A model generated the notes under the pieces. That model did no database searches. It saw only the letters and a program-made list of their open reading frames with translations, and was not told the origin of the DNA. Made by a program: the position numbers and the translations under genes. This document shows positions 10,836 through 23,189 of a DNA stretch of 23,329 nt, in pieces (position 1 is the stretch's first letter; every line of letters starts with the position of its first letter). This DNA comes from Acanthamoeba sp. SK_2022b (lineage: Eukaryota; Discosea; Longamoebia; Acanthamoebidae), in assembly GCA_027943245.1 (NCBI GenBank), contig JANDJZ010000543.1, positions 1 to 23,329 on the forward strand, in the 5' to 3' direction.

Positions 10836-11786
10836 ATGTTGGGTCGGCTGAAGAATACCACGGCGCCTGATGGAGAGCGAGATGCCATCGACTACGAACC
10901 CCCAGCGTGGGGAGGACCTCCCCCAGAGCGCAAACGGACGAATCCAATTCATCTCAGCTTAGAATCGCCTTTGCAGAATGCACGCACGATGGAGACCTTC
11001 GAATTGAGCCAGGGAACAAGCAAGGGACACTTCACCATCGGCCGCCTACCCTCCAACGACGTGCACGTCGATCACCTCACAGTCTCTAGAACTCACGCCA
11101 TTCTGCAATTCGCTCGAGATGGCGAGGCGAGAGGCGAGAATGGAGCGAGCAGGGAGAACGGCGCGCGCCATGGCCGTCCAGACGCCGACGAACCTGCCAT
11201 CTTCGTCTACGATCTAGGCGGCAAGCACGGCACCCACTTGAACGATCACCGCATCCCGGCGCGCGAGTACACGCCCGTGCGACCGGGCGACGTCCTACGC
11301 TTTGGCGAGTGCCCGCGCGCCTTCACCCTCGTCCAGCGTCAGTTCGTTCGGTTGGGCGCCAGAGAGGGCGGCGAGGCTCACGACGACGAAGCGGAGGAGG
11401 AGGCAGAGGAGGAGGCGCCGAGGCCGACGACTCTCGGCGAAGCAGAGGAGGTGGATGAGGAGAGCGACAGCGCTTGCGATCACCTCAACCAGGACGAGGA
11501 CGTCGATGGAGAGACACCGCACCTGCTGTGCGTGGACGTGGGCACGAGCGGCCTGCGAGCCTACGCCTACGACGTGGGCAGCGGCGGCGGCGAGAGCGCG
11601 GACAGGAGTAAGGGCAAGGACAAGCGCGACAGCGGCAAGCCGCCGGTGGCCTCGTGTCGCAATCGGGGCGGCTTCTATCAGTCTCTCCCCACGCTCTATC
11701 CACAACCTGGCTGGGTCGAGCAGGACCCCTACGTACGCACTCGCTGGCCCTTGCCAGCTGGCTTACTCACTCAGTCGACTCTCGTG

Positions 11787-11848
<62 letters not shown>

Positions 11849-12072
11849 GTGTGTGCAGGTGCTGCTGGACACCTTCAAGGAGGTGGTGAACAAGGTGCTG
11901 AAGAAGACCCGCATCACGGCGTCCCAGGTCAAGGCCATCGGTATCACCACGCAGCGCGCTTCGTTCCTCCTCTGGAACAGGTGCGCGCGTTTCCCTGCGC
12001 TGGGGTGTGCACTCCGCCAAGAAATGCCCGCTGACAGTGGACTTGCCGACACCACCACCACCACCACCACCA

Positions 12073-12141
<69 letters not shown>

Positions 12142-14356
12142 GGGAGACAGGGAAGCCGCTCTGCAATTTTATCACATGGCAGGATGTGCGGACAGTCGGC
12201 ATCTGCGAGGAGTGGAACGACTCGTACTCCTTCCGAGGTAACTCGATGCCGATCCCATCCCACTGCCTTCTCGTCGCCTTTGGCTCGGTGGCCATCGTGC
12301 TGCTCCCCCTCCCTTCCCCAAAGAGCTGCTCTGACCTCGCTTCCCCCTCCCGCAGGCATTCACGCGTTCTCCAAATTCGCCCACATGGTCACAAGACGAA
12401 CCAGGTAAATCAATATGATAATAAATTTTCAAATATATTGATATCATTTTAAAAATAATATTATTTAATTTATTTTTATTCATCGTATGTGCGTGTCAGA
12501 CATCTGATGGGTAGCATCTTCAAGTTCTCGCCGATCCACTGCACACCTCGGCTGATGTGGGCCATGAAGAACGTCGAAGGCGCGCAGGAGCTGGCCGCGC
12601 AGGGCAAACTCCTCTTCGGCACCACCGACACCTGGATATTGTGGAACCTCACCGGTTCGTGAACTCTCTCTCTCGTTCGCCCATTCCCCATTGCCATCGC
12701 GCGTCTCTCTCTCCCCCCTACCTTACACACGCATCGTTCATGTTGCTCAAGGCGGTAAGGTTCACGCCACCGATTATTCGAACGCGAGCGCCACCGGGCT
12801 CTACGACACGTTCGAGCTCGGGTGGAACCAGCAACTCTTCACCGTTGTCGGCCTTCCGGCAAACATTTTCCCCGAGGTACGTCCAATCAATACTTCAAAT
12901 AACATAATAATAAAAATAAATAATTAAATAATAACGCGCTGCGAGATCGAAGCTAATTGGACGTCTATATCCCATGCGCAGGTGAGACCCACGAGCGGCG
13001 ATTTTGGGAGCACGCTGCCCAAGTTCTTTGGCGCGGCCATTCCGATTCGGGCCGTGGTCGCGGACCAGCAGGCGGCCCTGTTTGGCGAGTGCTGCTTCGA
13101 CGTGGGCGATTGCAAGGTGACGATCGGCACGGGCTGCTTCATCGACATCAACACCGGCTCGCAACCGCTCGTCTCCACGCACGGGTACCCTCACTCCACT
13201 GATCATTCTGTTATTATTATTTTCTATATATATTCTATACATCTATGCCTCGACGCCTTGTGACGTGTGATGGACCCATCTCCCGGCTCAGACTGCTACC
13301 GCTGATCGCATGGGCGATCGGCAAGGAGATCACGTACATGATAGAGGGCCCGATGCCGAGCGTAGGTTCCGTGATCGACTGGGGCTCTCGGGTATGCTCA
13401 TCGCCTTCCCGCAGCTGTGGGCCTCGGTGGCCACACAACGGCTCACCCCCACGCCGCGTGTTTGATCCACACAGGAAATGGGCTGGTACGACCACGCCAA
13501 GGAGACCGAGAGCATGGCCACCTCCGTTCCCGACACGCACGGCGTGTATTTTGTTCCTGCCTTCTCCGGCCTGGCGGCTCCTCATCAGGGTAGCCCTCCC
13601 CCGACCAGCACGCCCGCCGCCTGGTCGCACTGGTGTTGGTGTTTGTTCGCTCATCCACTCCTCCTCCTCCCTCTCTCTCTTGCCAATTGACAGACCCGAC
13701 GGCGAGAGGCACAATTTTGGGTATGACCACGTCGACCAAGAAGCAACACTTGGTGCGCGCGATGCTGGAGAGCATTGTACGTTGACGCACACGCACACGC
13801 ACACACACACACACGCACTTATTTGGCGATTCGGTCTTGTCTAGGGCTACACGTGCAACGACCTCTTGGAGACGATGAAGGCCGACCTGCCGAACCTGCG
13901 GGTGTCCCCGCTCATGAAGATCGACGGCGGGGTCAGCCAGAACAATTTTGTGAACCAGTTCATCGCCAACATGACCGGCCGCGAGATCATCAGGCATCCG
14001 CATCCCGACCAGATGACCGCGCTCGGCGCTGCCTTCTTGGCCGGACTGGGCGCCGGTACGCCCCTTTTCGCCATGATCGTTGTTACGATCAACCGTGCGC
14101 ACATCACGCCATGATCGAACGATTGGCTCACTCGCTGCGGCCGTGATGGTGGTGGTGTCTGGCAGGCGTGTGGAAGTCAAAGGAGGAGCTGAAGGGCCTG
14201 CGCGCGTCGATGCACAGGTTTGCGCCAGAGCTGGACGAGGAGACGCGCCAGGCCAAGTACGCCGCGTGGAAGCGGGCCGTGGAGCGGGCCATGCACTGGG
14301 CCCAGGACGAGGACAGCGCTCGCGCTTCCCCACCGCCGCCTGCAAAGAGCAGCTGA
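10836..14356 (+). CDS. GK5: FHA-domain / glycerol kinase 5-like (FGGY) fusion protein
   Basis: Predicted FGGY-family carbohydrate kinase of the GK5 subgroup carrying an N-terminal FHA (phosphothreonine-reading) domain. Exons: 10836-11732, 11859-11980, 12143-12237, 12356-12404, 12500-12654, 12752-12876, 12982-13184, 13292-13391, 13475-13589, 13694-13776, 13845-14055, 14166-14356. Every junction is GT-AG and keeps phase; the total is 2346 nt, 781 residues. FHA is at about residues 50-165, an acidic linker at 175-228, and the kinase at 229-781. Kinase landmarks: phosphate-binding DVGTSG at residue 234, [12 protein letters not shown] at 327-338, FITWQDVR, an ADQQAA aspartate at about 509, [11 protein letters not shown], and DGGVSQNN at about 675. 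The kinase part (about 550 residues) is close to human GK5 (529). ATG 10836 is chosen because conserved FHA-flanking sequence starts soon after it; an in-frame ATG at 10653 would add a low-complexity stretch that looks like 5' UTR. Confidence 0.88.
10950..11340 (+). other. FHA domain of kanadaptin (SLC4A1AP) type
   Basis: Domain within the first exon of the fusion gene. Preserved FHA landmarks are GRLPSNDV (Gly69-Arg70), the [10 protein letters not shown] strand with Ser and His, and HGTHLND. Just upstream lies [11 protein letters not shown], resembling the Pro/Trp motif that precedes the FHA domain of kanadaptin proteins. The key phosphopeptide-contact positions (Arg, Ser, the HGT turn, Asn) are present, so phosphothreonine binding is plausible. 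A basic, low-complexity insert interrupts the domain between the SRTHA strand and the VYDLGG strand. Confidence 0.8.
11789..11855. repeat. (GT)n microsatellite abutting a 3' splice site
   Basis: 67 bp with one GC interruption. It runs straight into the CAG acceptor at 11856-11858 of the FHA-kinase gene, with no polypyrimidine tract between. Confidence 0.95.
12051..12138. repeat. (ACC)n then (CA)n compound microsatellite
   Basis: About eight ACC units pass directly into about 32 CA units, ending four bases before the acceptor AG at 12141-12142 of the FHA-kinase gene. Confidence 0.95.
13786..13817. repeat. Imperfect (CA)n repeat in FHA-kinase intron
   Basis: CA repeat with CG interruptions, lying between exons 13694-13776 and 13845-14055. 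Confidence 0.85.
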
Positions 14357-14560
14357 CGACCTTCGACCCCTCGCTGTGCCTTCGTCCCACGACAGCGAAG
14401 TCGTAGCTGCATTTCATGCAAATTCCTTGGCCGGCTCGGTTGTTTGCGTGGGAGAAAGCGAGGAATTCAAAGAACGCAGCGTTGCTTGGGCTTGAATAAT
14501 TAGATACTGAGCGGCCTCTTTGCTGTGCCTGTGTTGTTTCTCATCTCGGCTCGGGGGAAA
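14357..14560. promoter_or_regulatory. Compact intergenic spacer between FHA-kinase stop and CLU-gene start
   Basis: Only 204 bp separate the TGA at 14354-14356 from the ATG at 14561. The spacer must contain the 3' end of one transcript and the promoter of the next. GAATAATT at 14494-14501 is the closest thing to a poly(A) signal. No core promoter element is obvious. Confidence 0.4.
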
Positions 14561-17500
14561 ATGGATGGGTCGCCGACGAAGGAGCGGATGAGCCGCTCTG
14601 CAGGCGATGCGGCACGTGCGCAAGAGAAAAGGCAACAAGGAACCTCGTCTTCCTTCACCAATCTCCCAATGCAAACGTGGATGGCCAGCCCGCCCCCAGA
14701 GGTAAGCCAACCACTTGCATTATTAGTAATTTGTCCATTTATAGAATTAGCACTTAATCTCCTATTTTATTTGATAATTCACGATAAATATGGTTCTTTA
14801 AAATAATTATATTTTTATTTTTATATGATCAGGGCTTGTCTTTGGCCGCAAGCAAAAAGCTTGAGAAGGAGCGAGAGAAGGAGGCGAAGAAGATGAAGAA
14901 GAAGGAAGAGAAGGACAAAAGGCGGAGGTCAAAGAGCGAGAAGAAGAAGAAGAAAAAGAAGGACAGAGCGTCGACCGACAAACCTCCCTTTGCACTTCAG
15001 CCGGCCACCTTTCAGGCCGACGGTAGCCTTCCTCTCCCCATGCCCGCGGGTTTCCCATCACGAGACTACTTCACTATCTCACACCATCCCGATCCTCTCA
15101 GGGTGGAGCTGTACGGCGTGCACGTACTGGAACGCCCCAACCGCAGTGCGCTGTGAGATCTGCACCTCAGTGCGCATCCAGGTCATCACCCCGCCCGCGG
15201 GTAAGTTGCTCTCACACCGCCAAACATCTTGCTCTCCCCCGCCCTAACCCGATTACCCCTGCTATTCCACAGCAGTTCCAGGACCGGACCAGGTGGGCCT
15301 GTGGTGGTTCTGCTCTGTCTGCACGTTCCGTAACCTGCCTGCTGCCATGAAATGCGATGCATGGTGCGCCACCTTACTGATGTGGTGTGCTATTGATAAC
15401 GAGACATGCGTTGTTAACCTTCTGCCAATGAATGTGTGTGCAAATCCCTGTTGCTTGCAGTGACACACGGAGATCGCCGATGGCTCTACTCGACGTGGAG
15501 GGGCAGAGCCCCTTTCCCGAGGCCTCTGGCGCCCAGCAGCACGCTGCCGGCAACCCGACCACGACGACGAAGCGGCGCGGGAGCAGGGAGGACAAGGCCA
15601 AGGGCTCGGGCGCAAAGGGCCACAAGCGGATACCGACGGTCGATCGGCAGGACAACGACGACTTCTGGGTGCCCGAGGCCGAGGAGAGCGACGGGGAAGA
15701 GGAGGAGGACGAGAGCGCGATCGTGGTCGACCGGGACCAGTTCAAGAAGCTGAGCCGGAGCGACAACTCGCTGCCGGTCGATCCCGACGACGTGCTGCGG
15801 GCCGACATCAAGGAAGAGATCGGCCGACGGGAGAAGGAGCTCGAGCGCGAGCAGGAGGCCAAGCGCTGTGCCGAGGAGGAGCGGCGCAAGAAGGAGGAGG
15901 AGGAAAGCATTCCACTCGAGCTCGCGCTCATCGAAAAGACCGAGTTCTACTGCACGTGCGATCGCTGGGAGGACGAGCTCTACAGCGACGAGGACGACTC
16001 CTCCGATCCGGCGGACGACCTCCTCGAGGCCGCCTTCGAGGACCGCGCGAGCAAGCAGCACGAGTACTACTCGGAGGATCAGGACAGCAGCACCTCCTCA
16101 TCATCAGCGTCTTCGCGGTCCCTGGCCAACAGCCAACACCGACACCACTCGCACAGGCGCACACGGACGAGCAGCAGCAGCAACCGATCGGAGGAGAGGG
16201 GCACGGCGTCGGCGGCCGACAACTACGAGGTGGTGGCGTCGACCCGCGCGGTGATAGCATCCCGGGAGGGCGCCTACAACCGCGGCGAGCCGACGGGGGT
16301 CGACGTCTACGAGCTGGTGGCGGAGACGACCAGCACCAAGCCTTCCCCCAGGCGGTCCACCGACTCGATTTCGGCGTACGAGGGGGAAGGCGAGGACGAG
16401 GGGGAGGAAGACCGCGGCGCCGATGGATCGACCAGGAGGGACAGGCAGCAGGGGTACACCGTGGTGAGCGGACGCCAGCACCTCATGGAAAGCAGGGCCG
16501 GGAAGAGCGATCACTACCGCTACGATAACGACGGGGCCGACTACGGCGCCGGCGGCGGCAAGGTCAAAGCGAAGAAGGAGGAGGGGAGCGACAGGGACGC
16601 GTGCCTCGACGAGGAGGCGCTCATGGCCCAGCTGCTCGCCGGCGACGATTATGCGTCGACACCTGCGCCGGCGGCGGTTTCGAGCGACCAACAGCAACAA
16701 CCAGGCCCAGCCAAAGCAGGCGAGAAGGCGAAGAAGGAGAAAACGAAGAAGAAGAAGAAGAAGAAAGGAAAGGAGAAGGAGAAGGAGAAGGAAAAGGTGA
16801 CGAAAAAGAAGGAGTACTCGCCAAAGCACGACAACTACCTCGAGGACGTCGTGGAAGCGGTCGACTGCTTACGCGCCGAGAAGAAGAGCAAGAAGGCGCA
16901 GCTCAGGGACAGCCTCTACTACACAGACGACGGCGACGGCGACGGCGACGACAGCGAGACCGAGACCGAAAGCGAGACCGAATCCGAGAGCGAGACCGAC
17001 GGCGACGACGGCAATGACGCAGCAAGCAATGGAGATGTCGACAAGAACGGCAGCGGCAGCGTGCAGGACTCTGGCGACCGGCGAGCACGAGAGGCCGCCG
17101 ATGAGGAAGAAGAGCTCTTCCGCCTGGCCTTGCTGCGAACCAGTGGCGAGGACAAGGCTGCCCCTGTGCAGGCCGTCGATGCCCCTGTCCCGCCCCAGCT
17201 CGCCCCGCCATCTCCGGCCACCTTGGTCACGGCCACGGCCACGGCTATAGCGCCTGGCCCGCTCACCTTGCCGAGCCTGTCGGTCTCGCCGGGGGCGGGG
17301 GCGGGGGCGCCTCTGTCGCCGATCAATCCAGCCAAGCTGGCCTACGCCGCGCTGGCTTCCATGTCGCCCACCGCATCGAGCGTGCTCCGAGCAAGCGAGC
17401 CGCAGACCGGACAGGGGTCGTCGTCCGACTCGCTCGAGGCACGGGCGACCAGGTCCTCCTCGGTCCCGGCGCGTCGGGCCACGCGTGCGACCGGCGCAGC

Positions 17501-20149
17501 CGCCACCGCCCCGTCTCGCGTGTCGAGCGCCGCCAAGTCGCTGCTTCTCTCCGCCGATCTGCGGTTCCCCGAGCACTCGCGGAAGATGGCCGCCATGGCC
17601 AAGAAGAGCGACCAATACCTCGGCGTGCGTTGCACTGTCTGGACACCTTGCGCGCGACGGCGTTGTCTGATCGAGTGCGCGGTCGCGCTGTTTTTCCTCT
17701 CTGATATAACAGGACATGGTCATTGGCTGCCAGGTTCTGCTGCCCATTGTAGCGACGCATCTGGTGCGACTTCAGTCGGTCTACGACCTCACGATGAAGC
17801 TGCAGGTACGCCCCCCCTTGTGTTCCTCTTTCCATTCAAACATTATTTAAGCGCTTTTTTCAAATAGAATAGAAAAATAGCACTTAAATAACTTTTATAT
17901 GGAAATTATTCTGAAATCCATTTCAATTTATTTGCTTTTTTTTTAAGCGCTTTGTGGGCATGAAGCTCGAGAGCCAAGAGAGCAAGGAGGATTCCGGCCA
18001 GACCGTTTGCCACAAGTACCTTACGCTCGTCCTCGGCGCCTCGTGTTCGCAGTCTCGCTGACATTGCAGTGGCACCACCCACCGCATCGCCGCTCCACAC
18101 AACCAGGAGCCTCATTCCTCGCCTTCAGCGCGCCATCCGCTTGGCCAGGCGGGCCAACTTTCTCCTGTACAGCGACATTGGGTAGGCCTTCTCCCGTCCA
18201 TTAGCCTCTCACTATCTCTTCTCCTGCAAATCCTCGCTCCTCACTGTTTGTGTTGTCGCGCCTGCCAGGAGCGGCATGCAGTTCATCGGCACGGTCTACA
18301 CGTCGGCCGAGCTCGCCGTGCGCGCCAACGATTCGCTCTTTCAGGTACGCGCTGGGCTGCTCAGACATCGACCGCTGGCCTGCGGTCTCACGATAAAACG
18401 AATCGTTGCGTAGATCACGTGCGACTACCTCTACACGCTGATCTCGGCGGAGGAGCTGGCCGCGATCTACCGCGGCGCACTGCTGCGCTCGTCGTCGGCC
18501 AGCAAGTCGTCGTGCCACGCCGCCATCTGCTCGTTCGCCCGAGCGCGGCACCAGCTCCGGCTCTCCACCACCGAGCTCAAGCGGGCCAACGACCTGCTCA
18601 AGCGCACCATCACCCAGCGATCGGTGTTGGACGTGCTCCAGTCGAGGTAACTCTCCCTTCGCCCCGCACCTAGTCGCGAGTGTGCGCAGGGCTCGCGCTG
18701 GATACTGAGACCAACCTCCTTCTGTCGCACAGCGCGCTATCGCTGGTGCAGGCCACGCGACAGTTGTTGGCCCAGTTCAAGCAGGAGGAGCAACGCGAAG
18801 GCGTCGACGCCGGCGGTGCCGAGCGGCACCTCTCGCCGAACGGCGATCTCCAGACTCCGCGCACCGCCGCGACAGCAAAGGACGAGCGGCGGCGTCAGGT
18901 TGAGTGGCTCGAGAACGCCGTCCGCAGCGTCGAGTCCCGGCTGTGCGTGGAGGAGGACCGAGGCGCAGAGCGTAACTGGAACAAGGAATTCCAGGACATT
19001 CTCGGTACGCCGTCCTGTGATTTCTATATATATCCTATATATATATTTAATTATTTCTATATATATAATTTCTATATGTATTCTTAACTTTTTTTATTAT
19101 TATTTCACTATATGATTATCTGACTCGCCTGGCGCGCAATTGTTAGATTCGTTCTCCATATCCAAGACCGAGAAAGAGCTCGAGACCGGCCAAGCGGCTC
19201 TCATCAACAGGTGCGGCCAGCATCACACCACACCACACACTACACACAACCATGTTGACGGCTGGTGGCTTCGTGTGTGGATCCTGTGCAGAGGTCAGCA
19301 GGCGGACAAGCTGTGCACGCTGGCCAAGGACTTTGTGGCGGCGGCCAAGATGTACGGCAAGATCATCATCTCGGAGGTGTTCCTGCCCTACAAGCAAAAG
19401 ACCATCAAGCCCATCAGCATCGGAGGCGTGGCGGGCGGCGAGAAGTACATCCACCGCGGCATCCTCTTCAAGTTCGCCATGGACTGGGAGGGGCTCTACG
19501 GCGGGGACGAGTACTCGGCCAAGGTGGCCTCGCACGAGCTCAAGGGCCTCTCGCGCTACTTCTCGTGCGCCGTTCGCGGGCTGCACTTCCCGCTGATGGC
19601 CCTCATCGACTATCGGTAAGTCCAAGTCCAGGCATCGCCCAAGCTTGCGTGGCCGAGCCCCTCTGGCAACCGCACGATCGATTCGTGTAGCAGTAGTAGT
19701 AGTGGACTGACTCTCGTGGGACACGCGTTTCGTGTGCAGCGGCTTCCGCCTGACGGCCTCGTCCATCCTGCCGATCTCGCACGCCGACACGCTCGTGTAC
19801 GGGAGCTGCGACATGGGCGCCACGGTCAAGGACGACAACAAGGTGCTGAGCAGGCTCATGGAGAAGGCCGGTCGCCAGATGAACATCAAAGGTGAGTGCA
19901 ATCCCTCCCTCCTCGTCGCCCTCCTTCGTTCGGTGCGCGGCCCACCACAAACCAACCTCGCGTTCGTTTCCTTTGCGCCAACTCCAGGCCACCTGGCTGG
20001 CAAGAACGGCGACGCGTTTCTCTACGCGCCCACAGACATCGAAGGCCACCTGGGGCGAGATCGGCGCTTCTACGTGCTCGGTACGCAGCCATCGCCAACC
20101 GCGCGCCTGCCGAGAGAGCTGAGCTGTGAGCGCTCAACCTGCGCACTTG

Positions 20150-20219
<70 letters not shown>

Positions 20220-20733
20220 GCAGACTTTGCGCGCACGTTTCCTCCGGCTACGCCCAACATCCAAACGCATCCGCGGGGGTTCCTGTACCAACTCCTGCGC
20301 CCCGAGTTCGTCTTTGCCTACCACAAGCCTCTCTCCAGGTACTGCCCCCTCCCCCTTTTCCTCTCCCTATCTTTCATGTGCCATCGACGCACGTCCCGCG
20401 AGCTCCTCCAGAGCGTGACCGGCTACTCTGTGTGCTACAGCGATGCGTTCATGGTGTTTGGAAAGAAGAGCAACGCCACAGACAACCCAGAGATTCGAGA
20501 GGCCACCAATCATCTGCTTGGCACAACCATTCCCGGGTAAGTTCAGCACAGCACAGCACAGCACAGCACAGCACAGCGCAGCACTGGTAATTACGGGTAT
20601 CGGGAACGCTGCGCAGGTTTGCCAGTTGGCTGGAGCGCCACTTTGAGGAGGACGACGAGCGGGTGTTGACGTCCAAGCTGAGCGTGCTGCTCCACAGGGA
20701 GGGTGCGTATGGAGCCTCTGCTGGCCACCAAAC

Positions 20734-20803
<70 letters not shown>

Positions 20804-21738
20804 TCTCCCAAGTCACTCACGCTCCTGGTAATATGACTGCAGGCATCAACAATCGGTATCTGGGCGTCGTTCGCATACACTGCCGCAACCAGCGCCTTCG
20901 TCACTTCTTGCTGCGGTACCGTGCCCCTTCCCACCATACTCGTCGTCAATCCCAAGGCCATCACATCTCTCATCTCCGCTTGGAATGGAATGGAAATTCA
21001 TTCAGGGAGATGATCGCGCGGGTGATCAAGAACATCATGCGGGCGGAGATGCGCGACAAGACCAAGAACGTGCACTGGCAGAGGATGGCCCAGGCGCCCT
21101 CGCCCTCGCAGCCCCGCATCGAACTCGGTATAGCCCCCTCCCTTCAGCCCCCGACCACTGCGCGTGGCCTTGCCAATCGTATCACAATCGCTGACTCTGT
21201 GATGGGCTGGGCTGGGCTGGACCTGCAGAAGACGATCACAACCAGGAGATCAGCTTCGCGATGGTGATCGCGCGCTTCTTCAACGTGGTCATCGGGCTCG
21301 AAGGCGAGCGATCCAAGGAGTTCTGGGACGTCCAAATGCGGTAACTCGACCATGCCCTGAGGCTATTATTTATTAATTCATTTATTTATTTATTCATTTA
21401 TTTTATGGAAATAATAACCGAATGTGCGAGTGGCGGCTCACCACATGTATGCGTCGGCGATGGCCCTGGCCAGGCAAAAGCTCGAGCACTCGTTCCCCGA
21501 AGCGCAGCTGTCGCAGGTGCCGATCAGGCTCTCGTCGGCCGACTTCCTGCCGCTCTTCAAACGCATCCAGCAGCTGGGCGGCATCCGCCTCTCCAAGCAG
21601 GTGCTCAAGGAGCTCGAGGAGACCCCCGAGAAGGTCATCTTCGCCTATCCCGACATCCTGAAGCTTCGCGTACGTTCATTACGGCGACTTGCCATGCCCT
21701 CCCCCCTAATTGTGGTCACCAACGCCGTGAGCGTGGCC

Positions 21739-21822
<84 letters not shown>

Positions 21823-22620
21823 GCAGTCACGCGTGACGCATATGAACATCGTCGAGGAGTCGGAAGCGCTGTCGGTGAAGCTCACGGCCCTGAAGACCGA
21901 CAACGAGCACCTGGCCCTCCGCATGCTGCGCTATTCGCGCGACCACTACGAAGCGGCCGTGCGCGCGTCGACGGACAACCCCAAGACCCTCTATCGCTTG
22001 GCCGACGTGCTTAAGGTCTGCTTCTCGCGCGCCCACTCACCCGCCCCACCTGGAAGGGGGGAGGCGGGCGGCTCCTGTGCTGTGATTGGGCTGAGCTCAC
22101 GCGTCGCCTTCCCGCGGTGGTGCAGGAGTTGGCCAAGAGGGAGCCAGGGCCGCTACAGCTCAAGATGGAGTTGGGCGATTCGAGCATCGAGCGATTCTTG
22201 GCCGCCTACGAACTCAACCGGACCGACGAAAAGGTGAGTTGGACCTACTCCCCCCACTCTTGTTCTTGTTCACTCACTCACTTGCCCATTCACTCACTCA
22301 CTCGTTCACAGGTGATCTATCAAACGGGCAACGTGGCGTGCGAGCTGGGCGAGGCCATCAGGAGCGCTCACTTCTACGTCAAGGTACCTTTGCCGGCCGT
22401 TGCCGATCTATCGTGTGTGTGACGGCGTGCGTGCGTGCGCGCGGGGGACACTGATTGGTTTCTGTGGCCTGTTGCGCAAACCTGCAGGCGAGGGAGTGCT
22501 TCGTGACCGCGCTCAAACTCGGCTCGCAACCCCACTACGAAAAGGAGGTCACCGAAAAGGCTCTGGCCCTCATGGAAAAGGCGGAGACGGTTCGTAGACG
22601 CCTTGCATGCGTAAACTGTG

Positions 22621-22690
<70 letters not shown>

Positions 22691-23114
22691 TGTTGTGGGT
22701 GCGGCAGCTGATCCTTTGCGCGGTTGACGACAGAACCTGAGCGTGGTGGACTTTGAGGGCGCGTTCCAGTTGTTCCGGGCCGTGCTGACCGTGCGGCCGG
22801 ACGACGTGCTCATCATATTCCTCTGCGCCGAGATCTGTTTCTCATGGGCTCGCACCATCGGAGTACGCTCCAATTGGTCATTTTATTTCGAATTTAAATA
22901 TTTTTATTTTATTTTATTTTATTTATGGTATTTGTTTCGACTTTACATAGGACGGAACGAGCCCGCCCTACAAGAAGGCCATCAAATACTTCCAAAAGGT
23001 GGTAGACATCGCCCGTAAGACCAACAGGACAGCCTCGCCGACCACCGAGGAACGCAGGCAGCCCGACACGCAGTCCGACGCTTTGGTGCGTCGTCTGTCA
23101 CGCGTGATCGCGCC

Positions 23115-23189
<75 letters not shown>

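Larger units (their letters stand above)
11520..14325 (+). other. FGGY carbohydrate kinase domain (GK5 subgroup)
   Basis: Both actin-fold halves are complete. The N-terminal half runs from [17 protein letters not shown] to about the ADQQAA motif; the C-terminal half carries the second nucleotide-binding motifs and DGGVSQNN, ending in a helical tail. Classical glycerol kinases have Arg-Glu in the QRE motif for binding glycerol hydroxyls. Here the motif is QRA (Arg332-Ala333), and human GK5 likewise lacks the Glu. This places the domain with GK5 rather than GlpK/GK, and its substrate is open. Confidence 0.85.

Noticed and set aside
16104..16829. Long minus-strand frame (241 residues) rich in Leu, resembling membrane segments
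   Set aside because: It is antisense to the Lys/Glu-rich exon of the CLU gene; Leu and Phe runs are the complement of AAG/GAG codons.
16869..17747. Minus-strand frame of 292 residues
   Set aside because: It is a shadow of the GC-rich exon 15461-17624, with Arg/Gly/His-rich composition and no domain.
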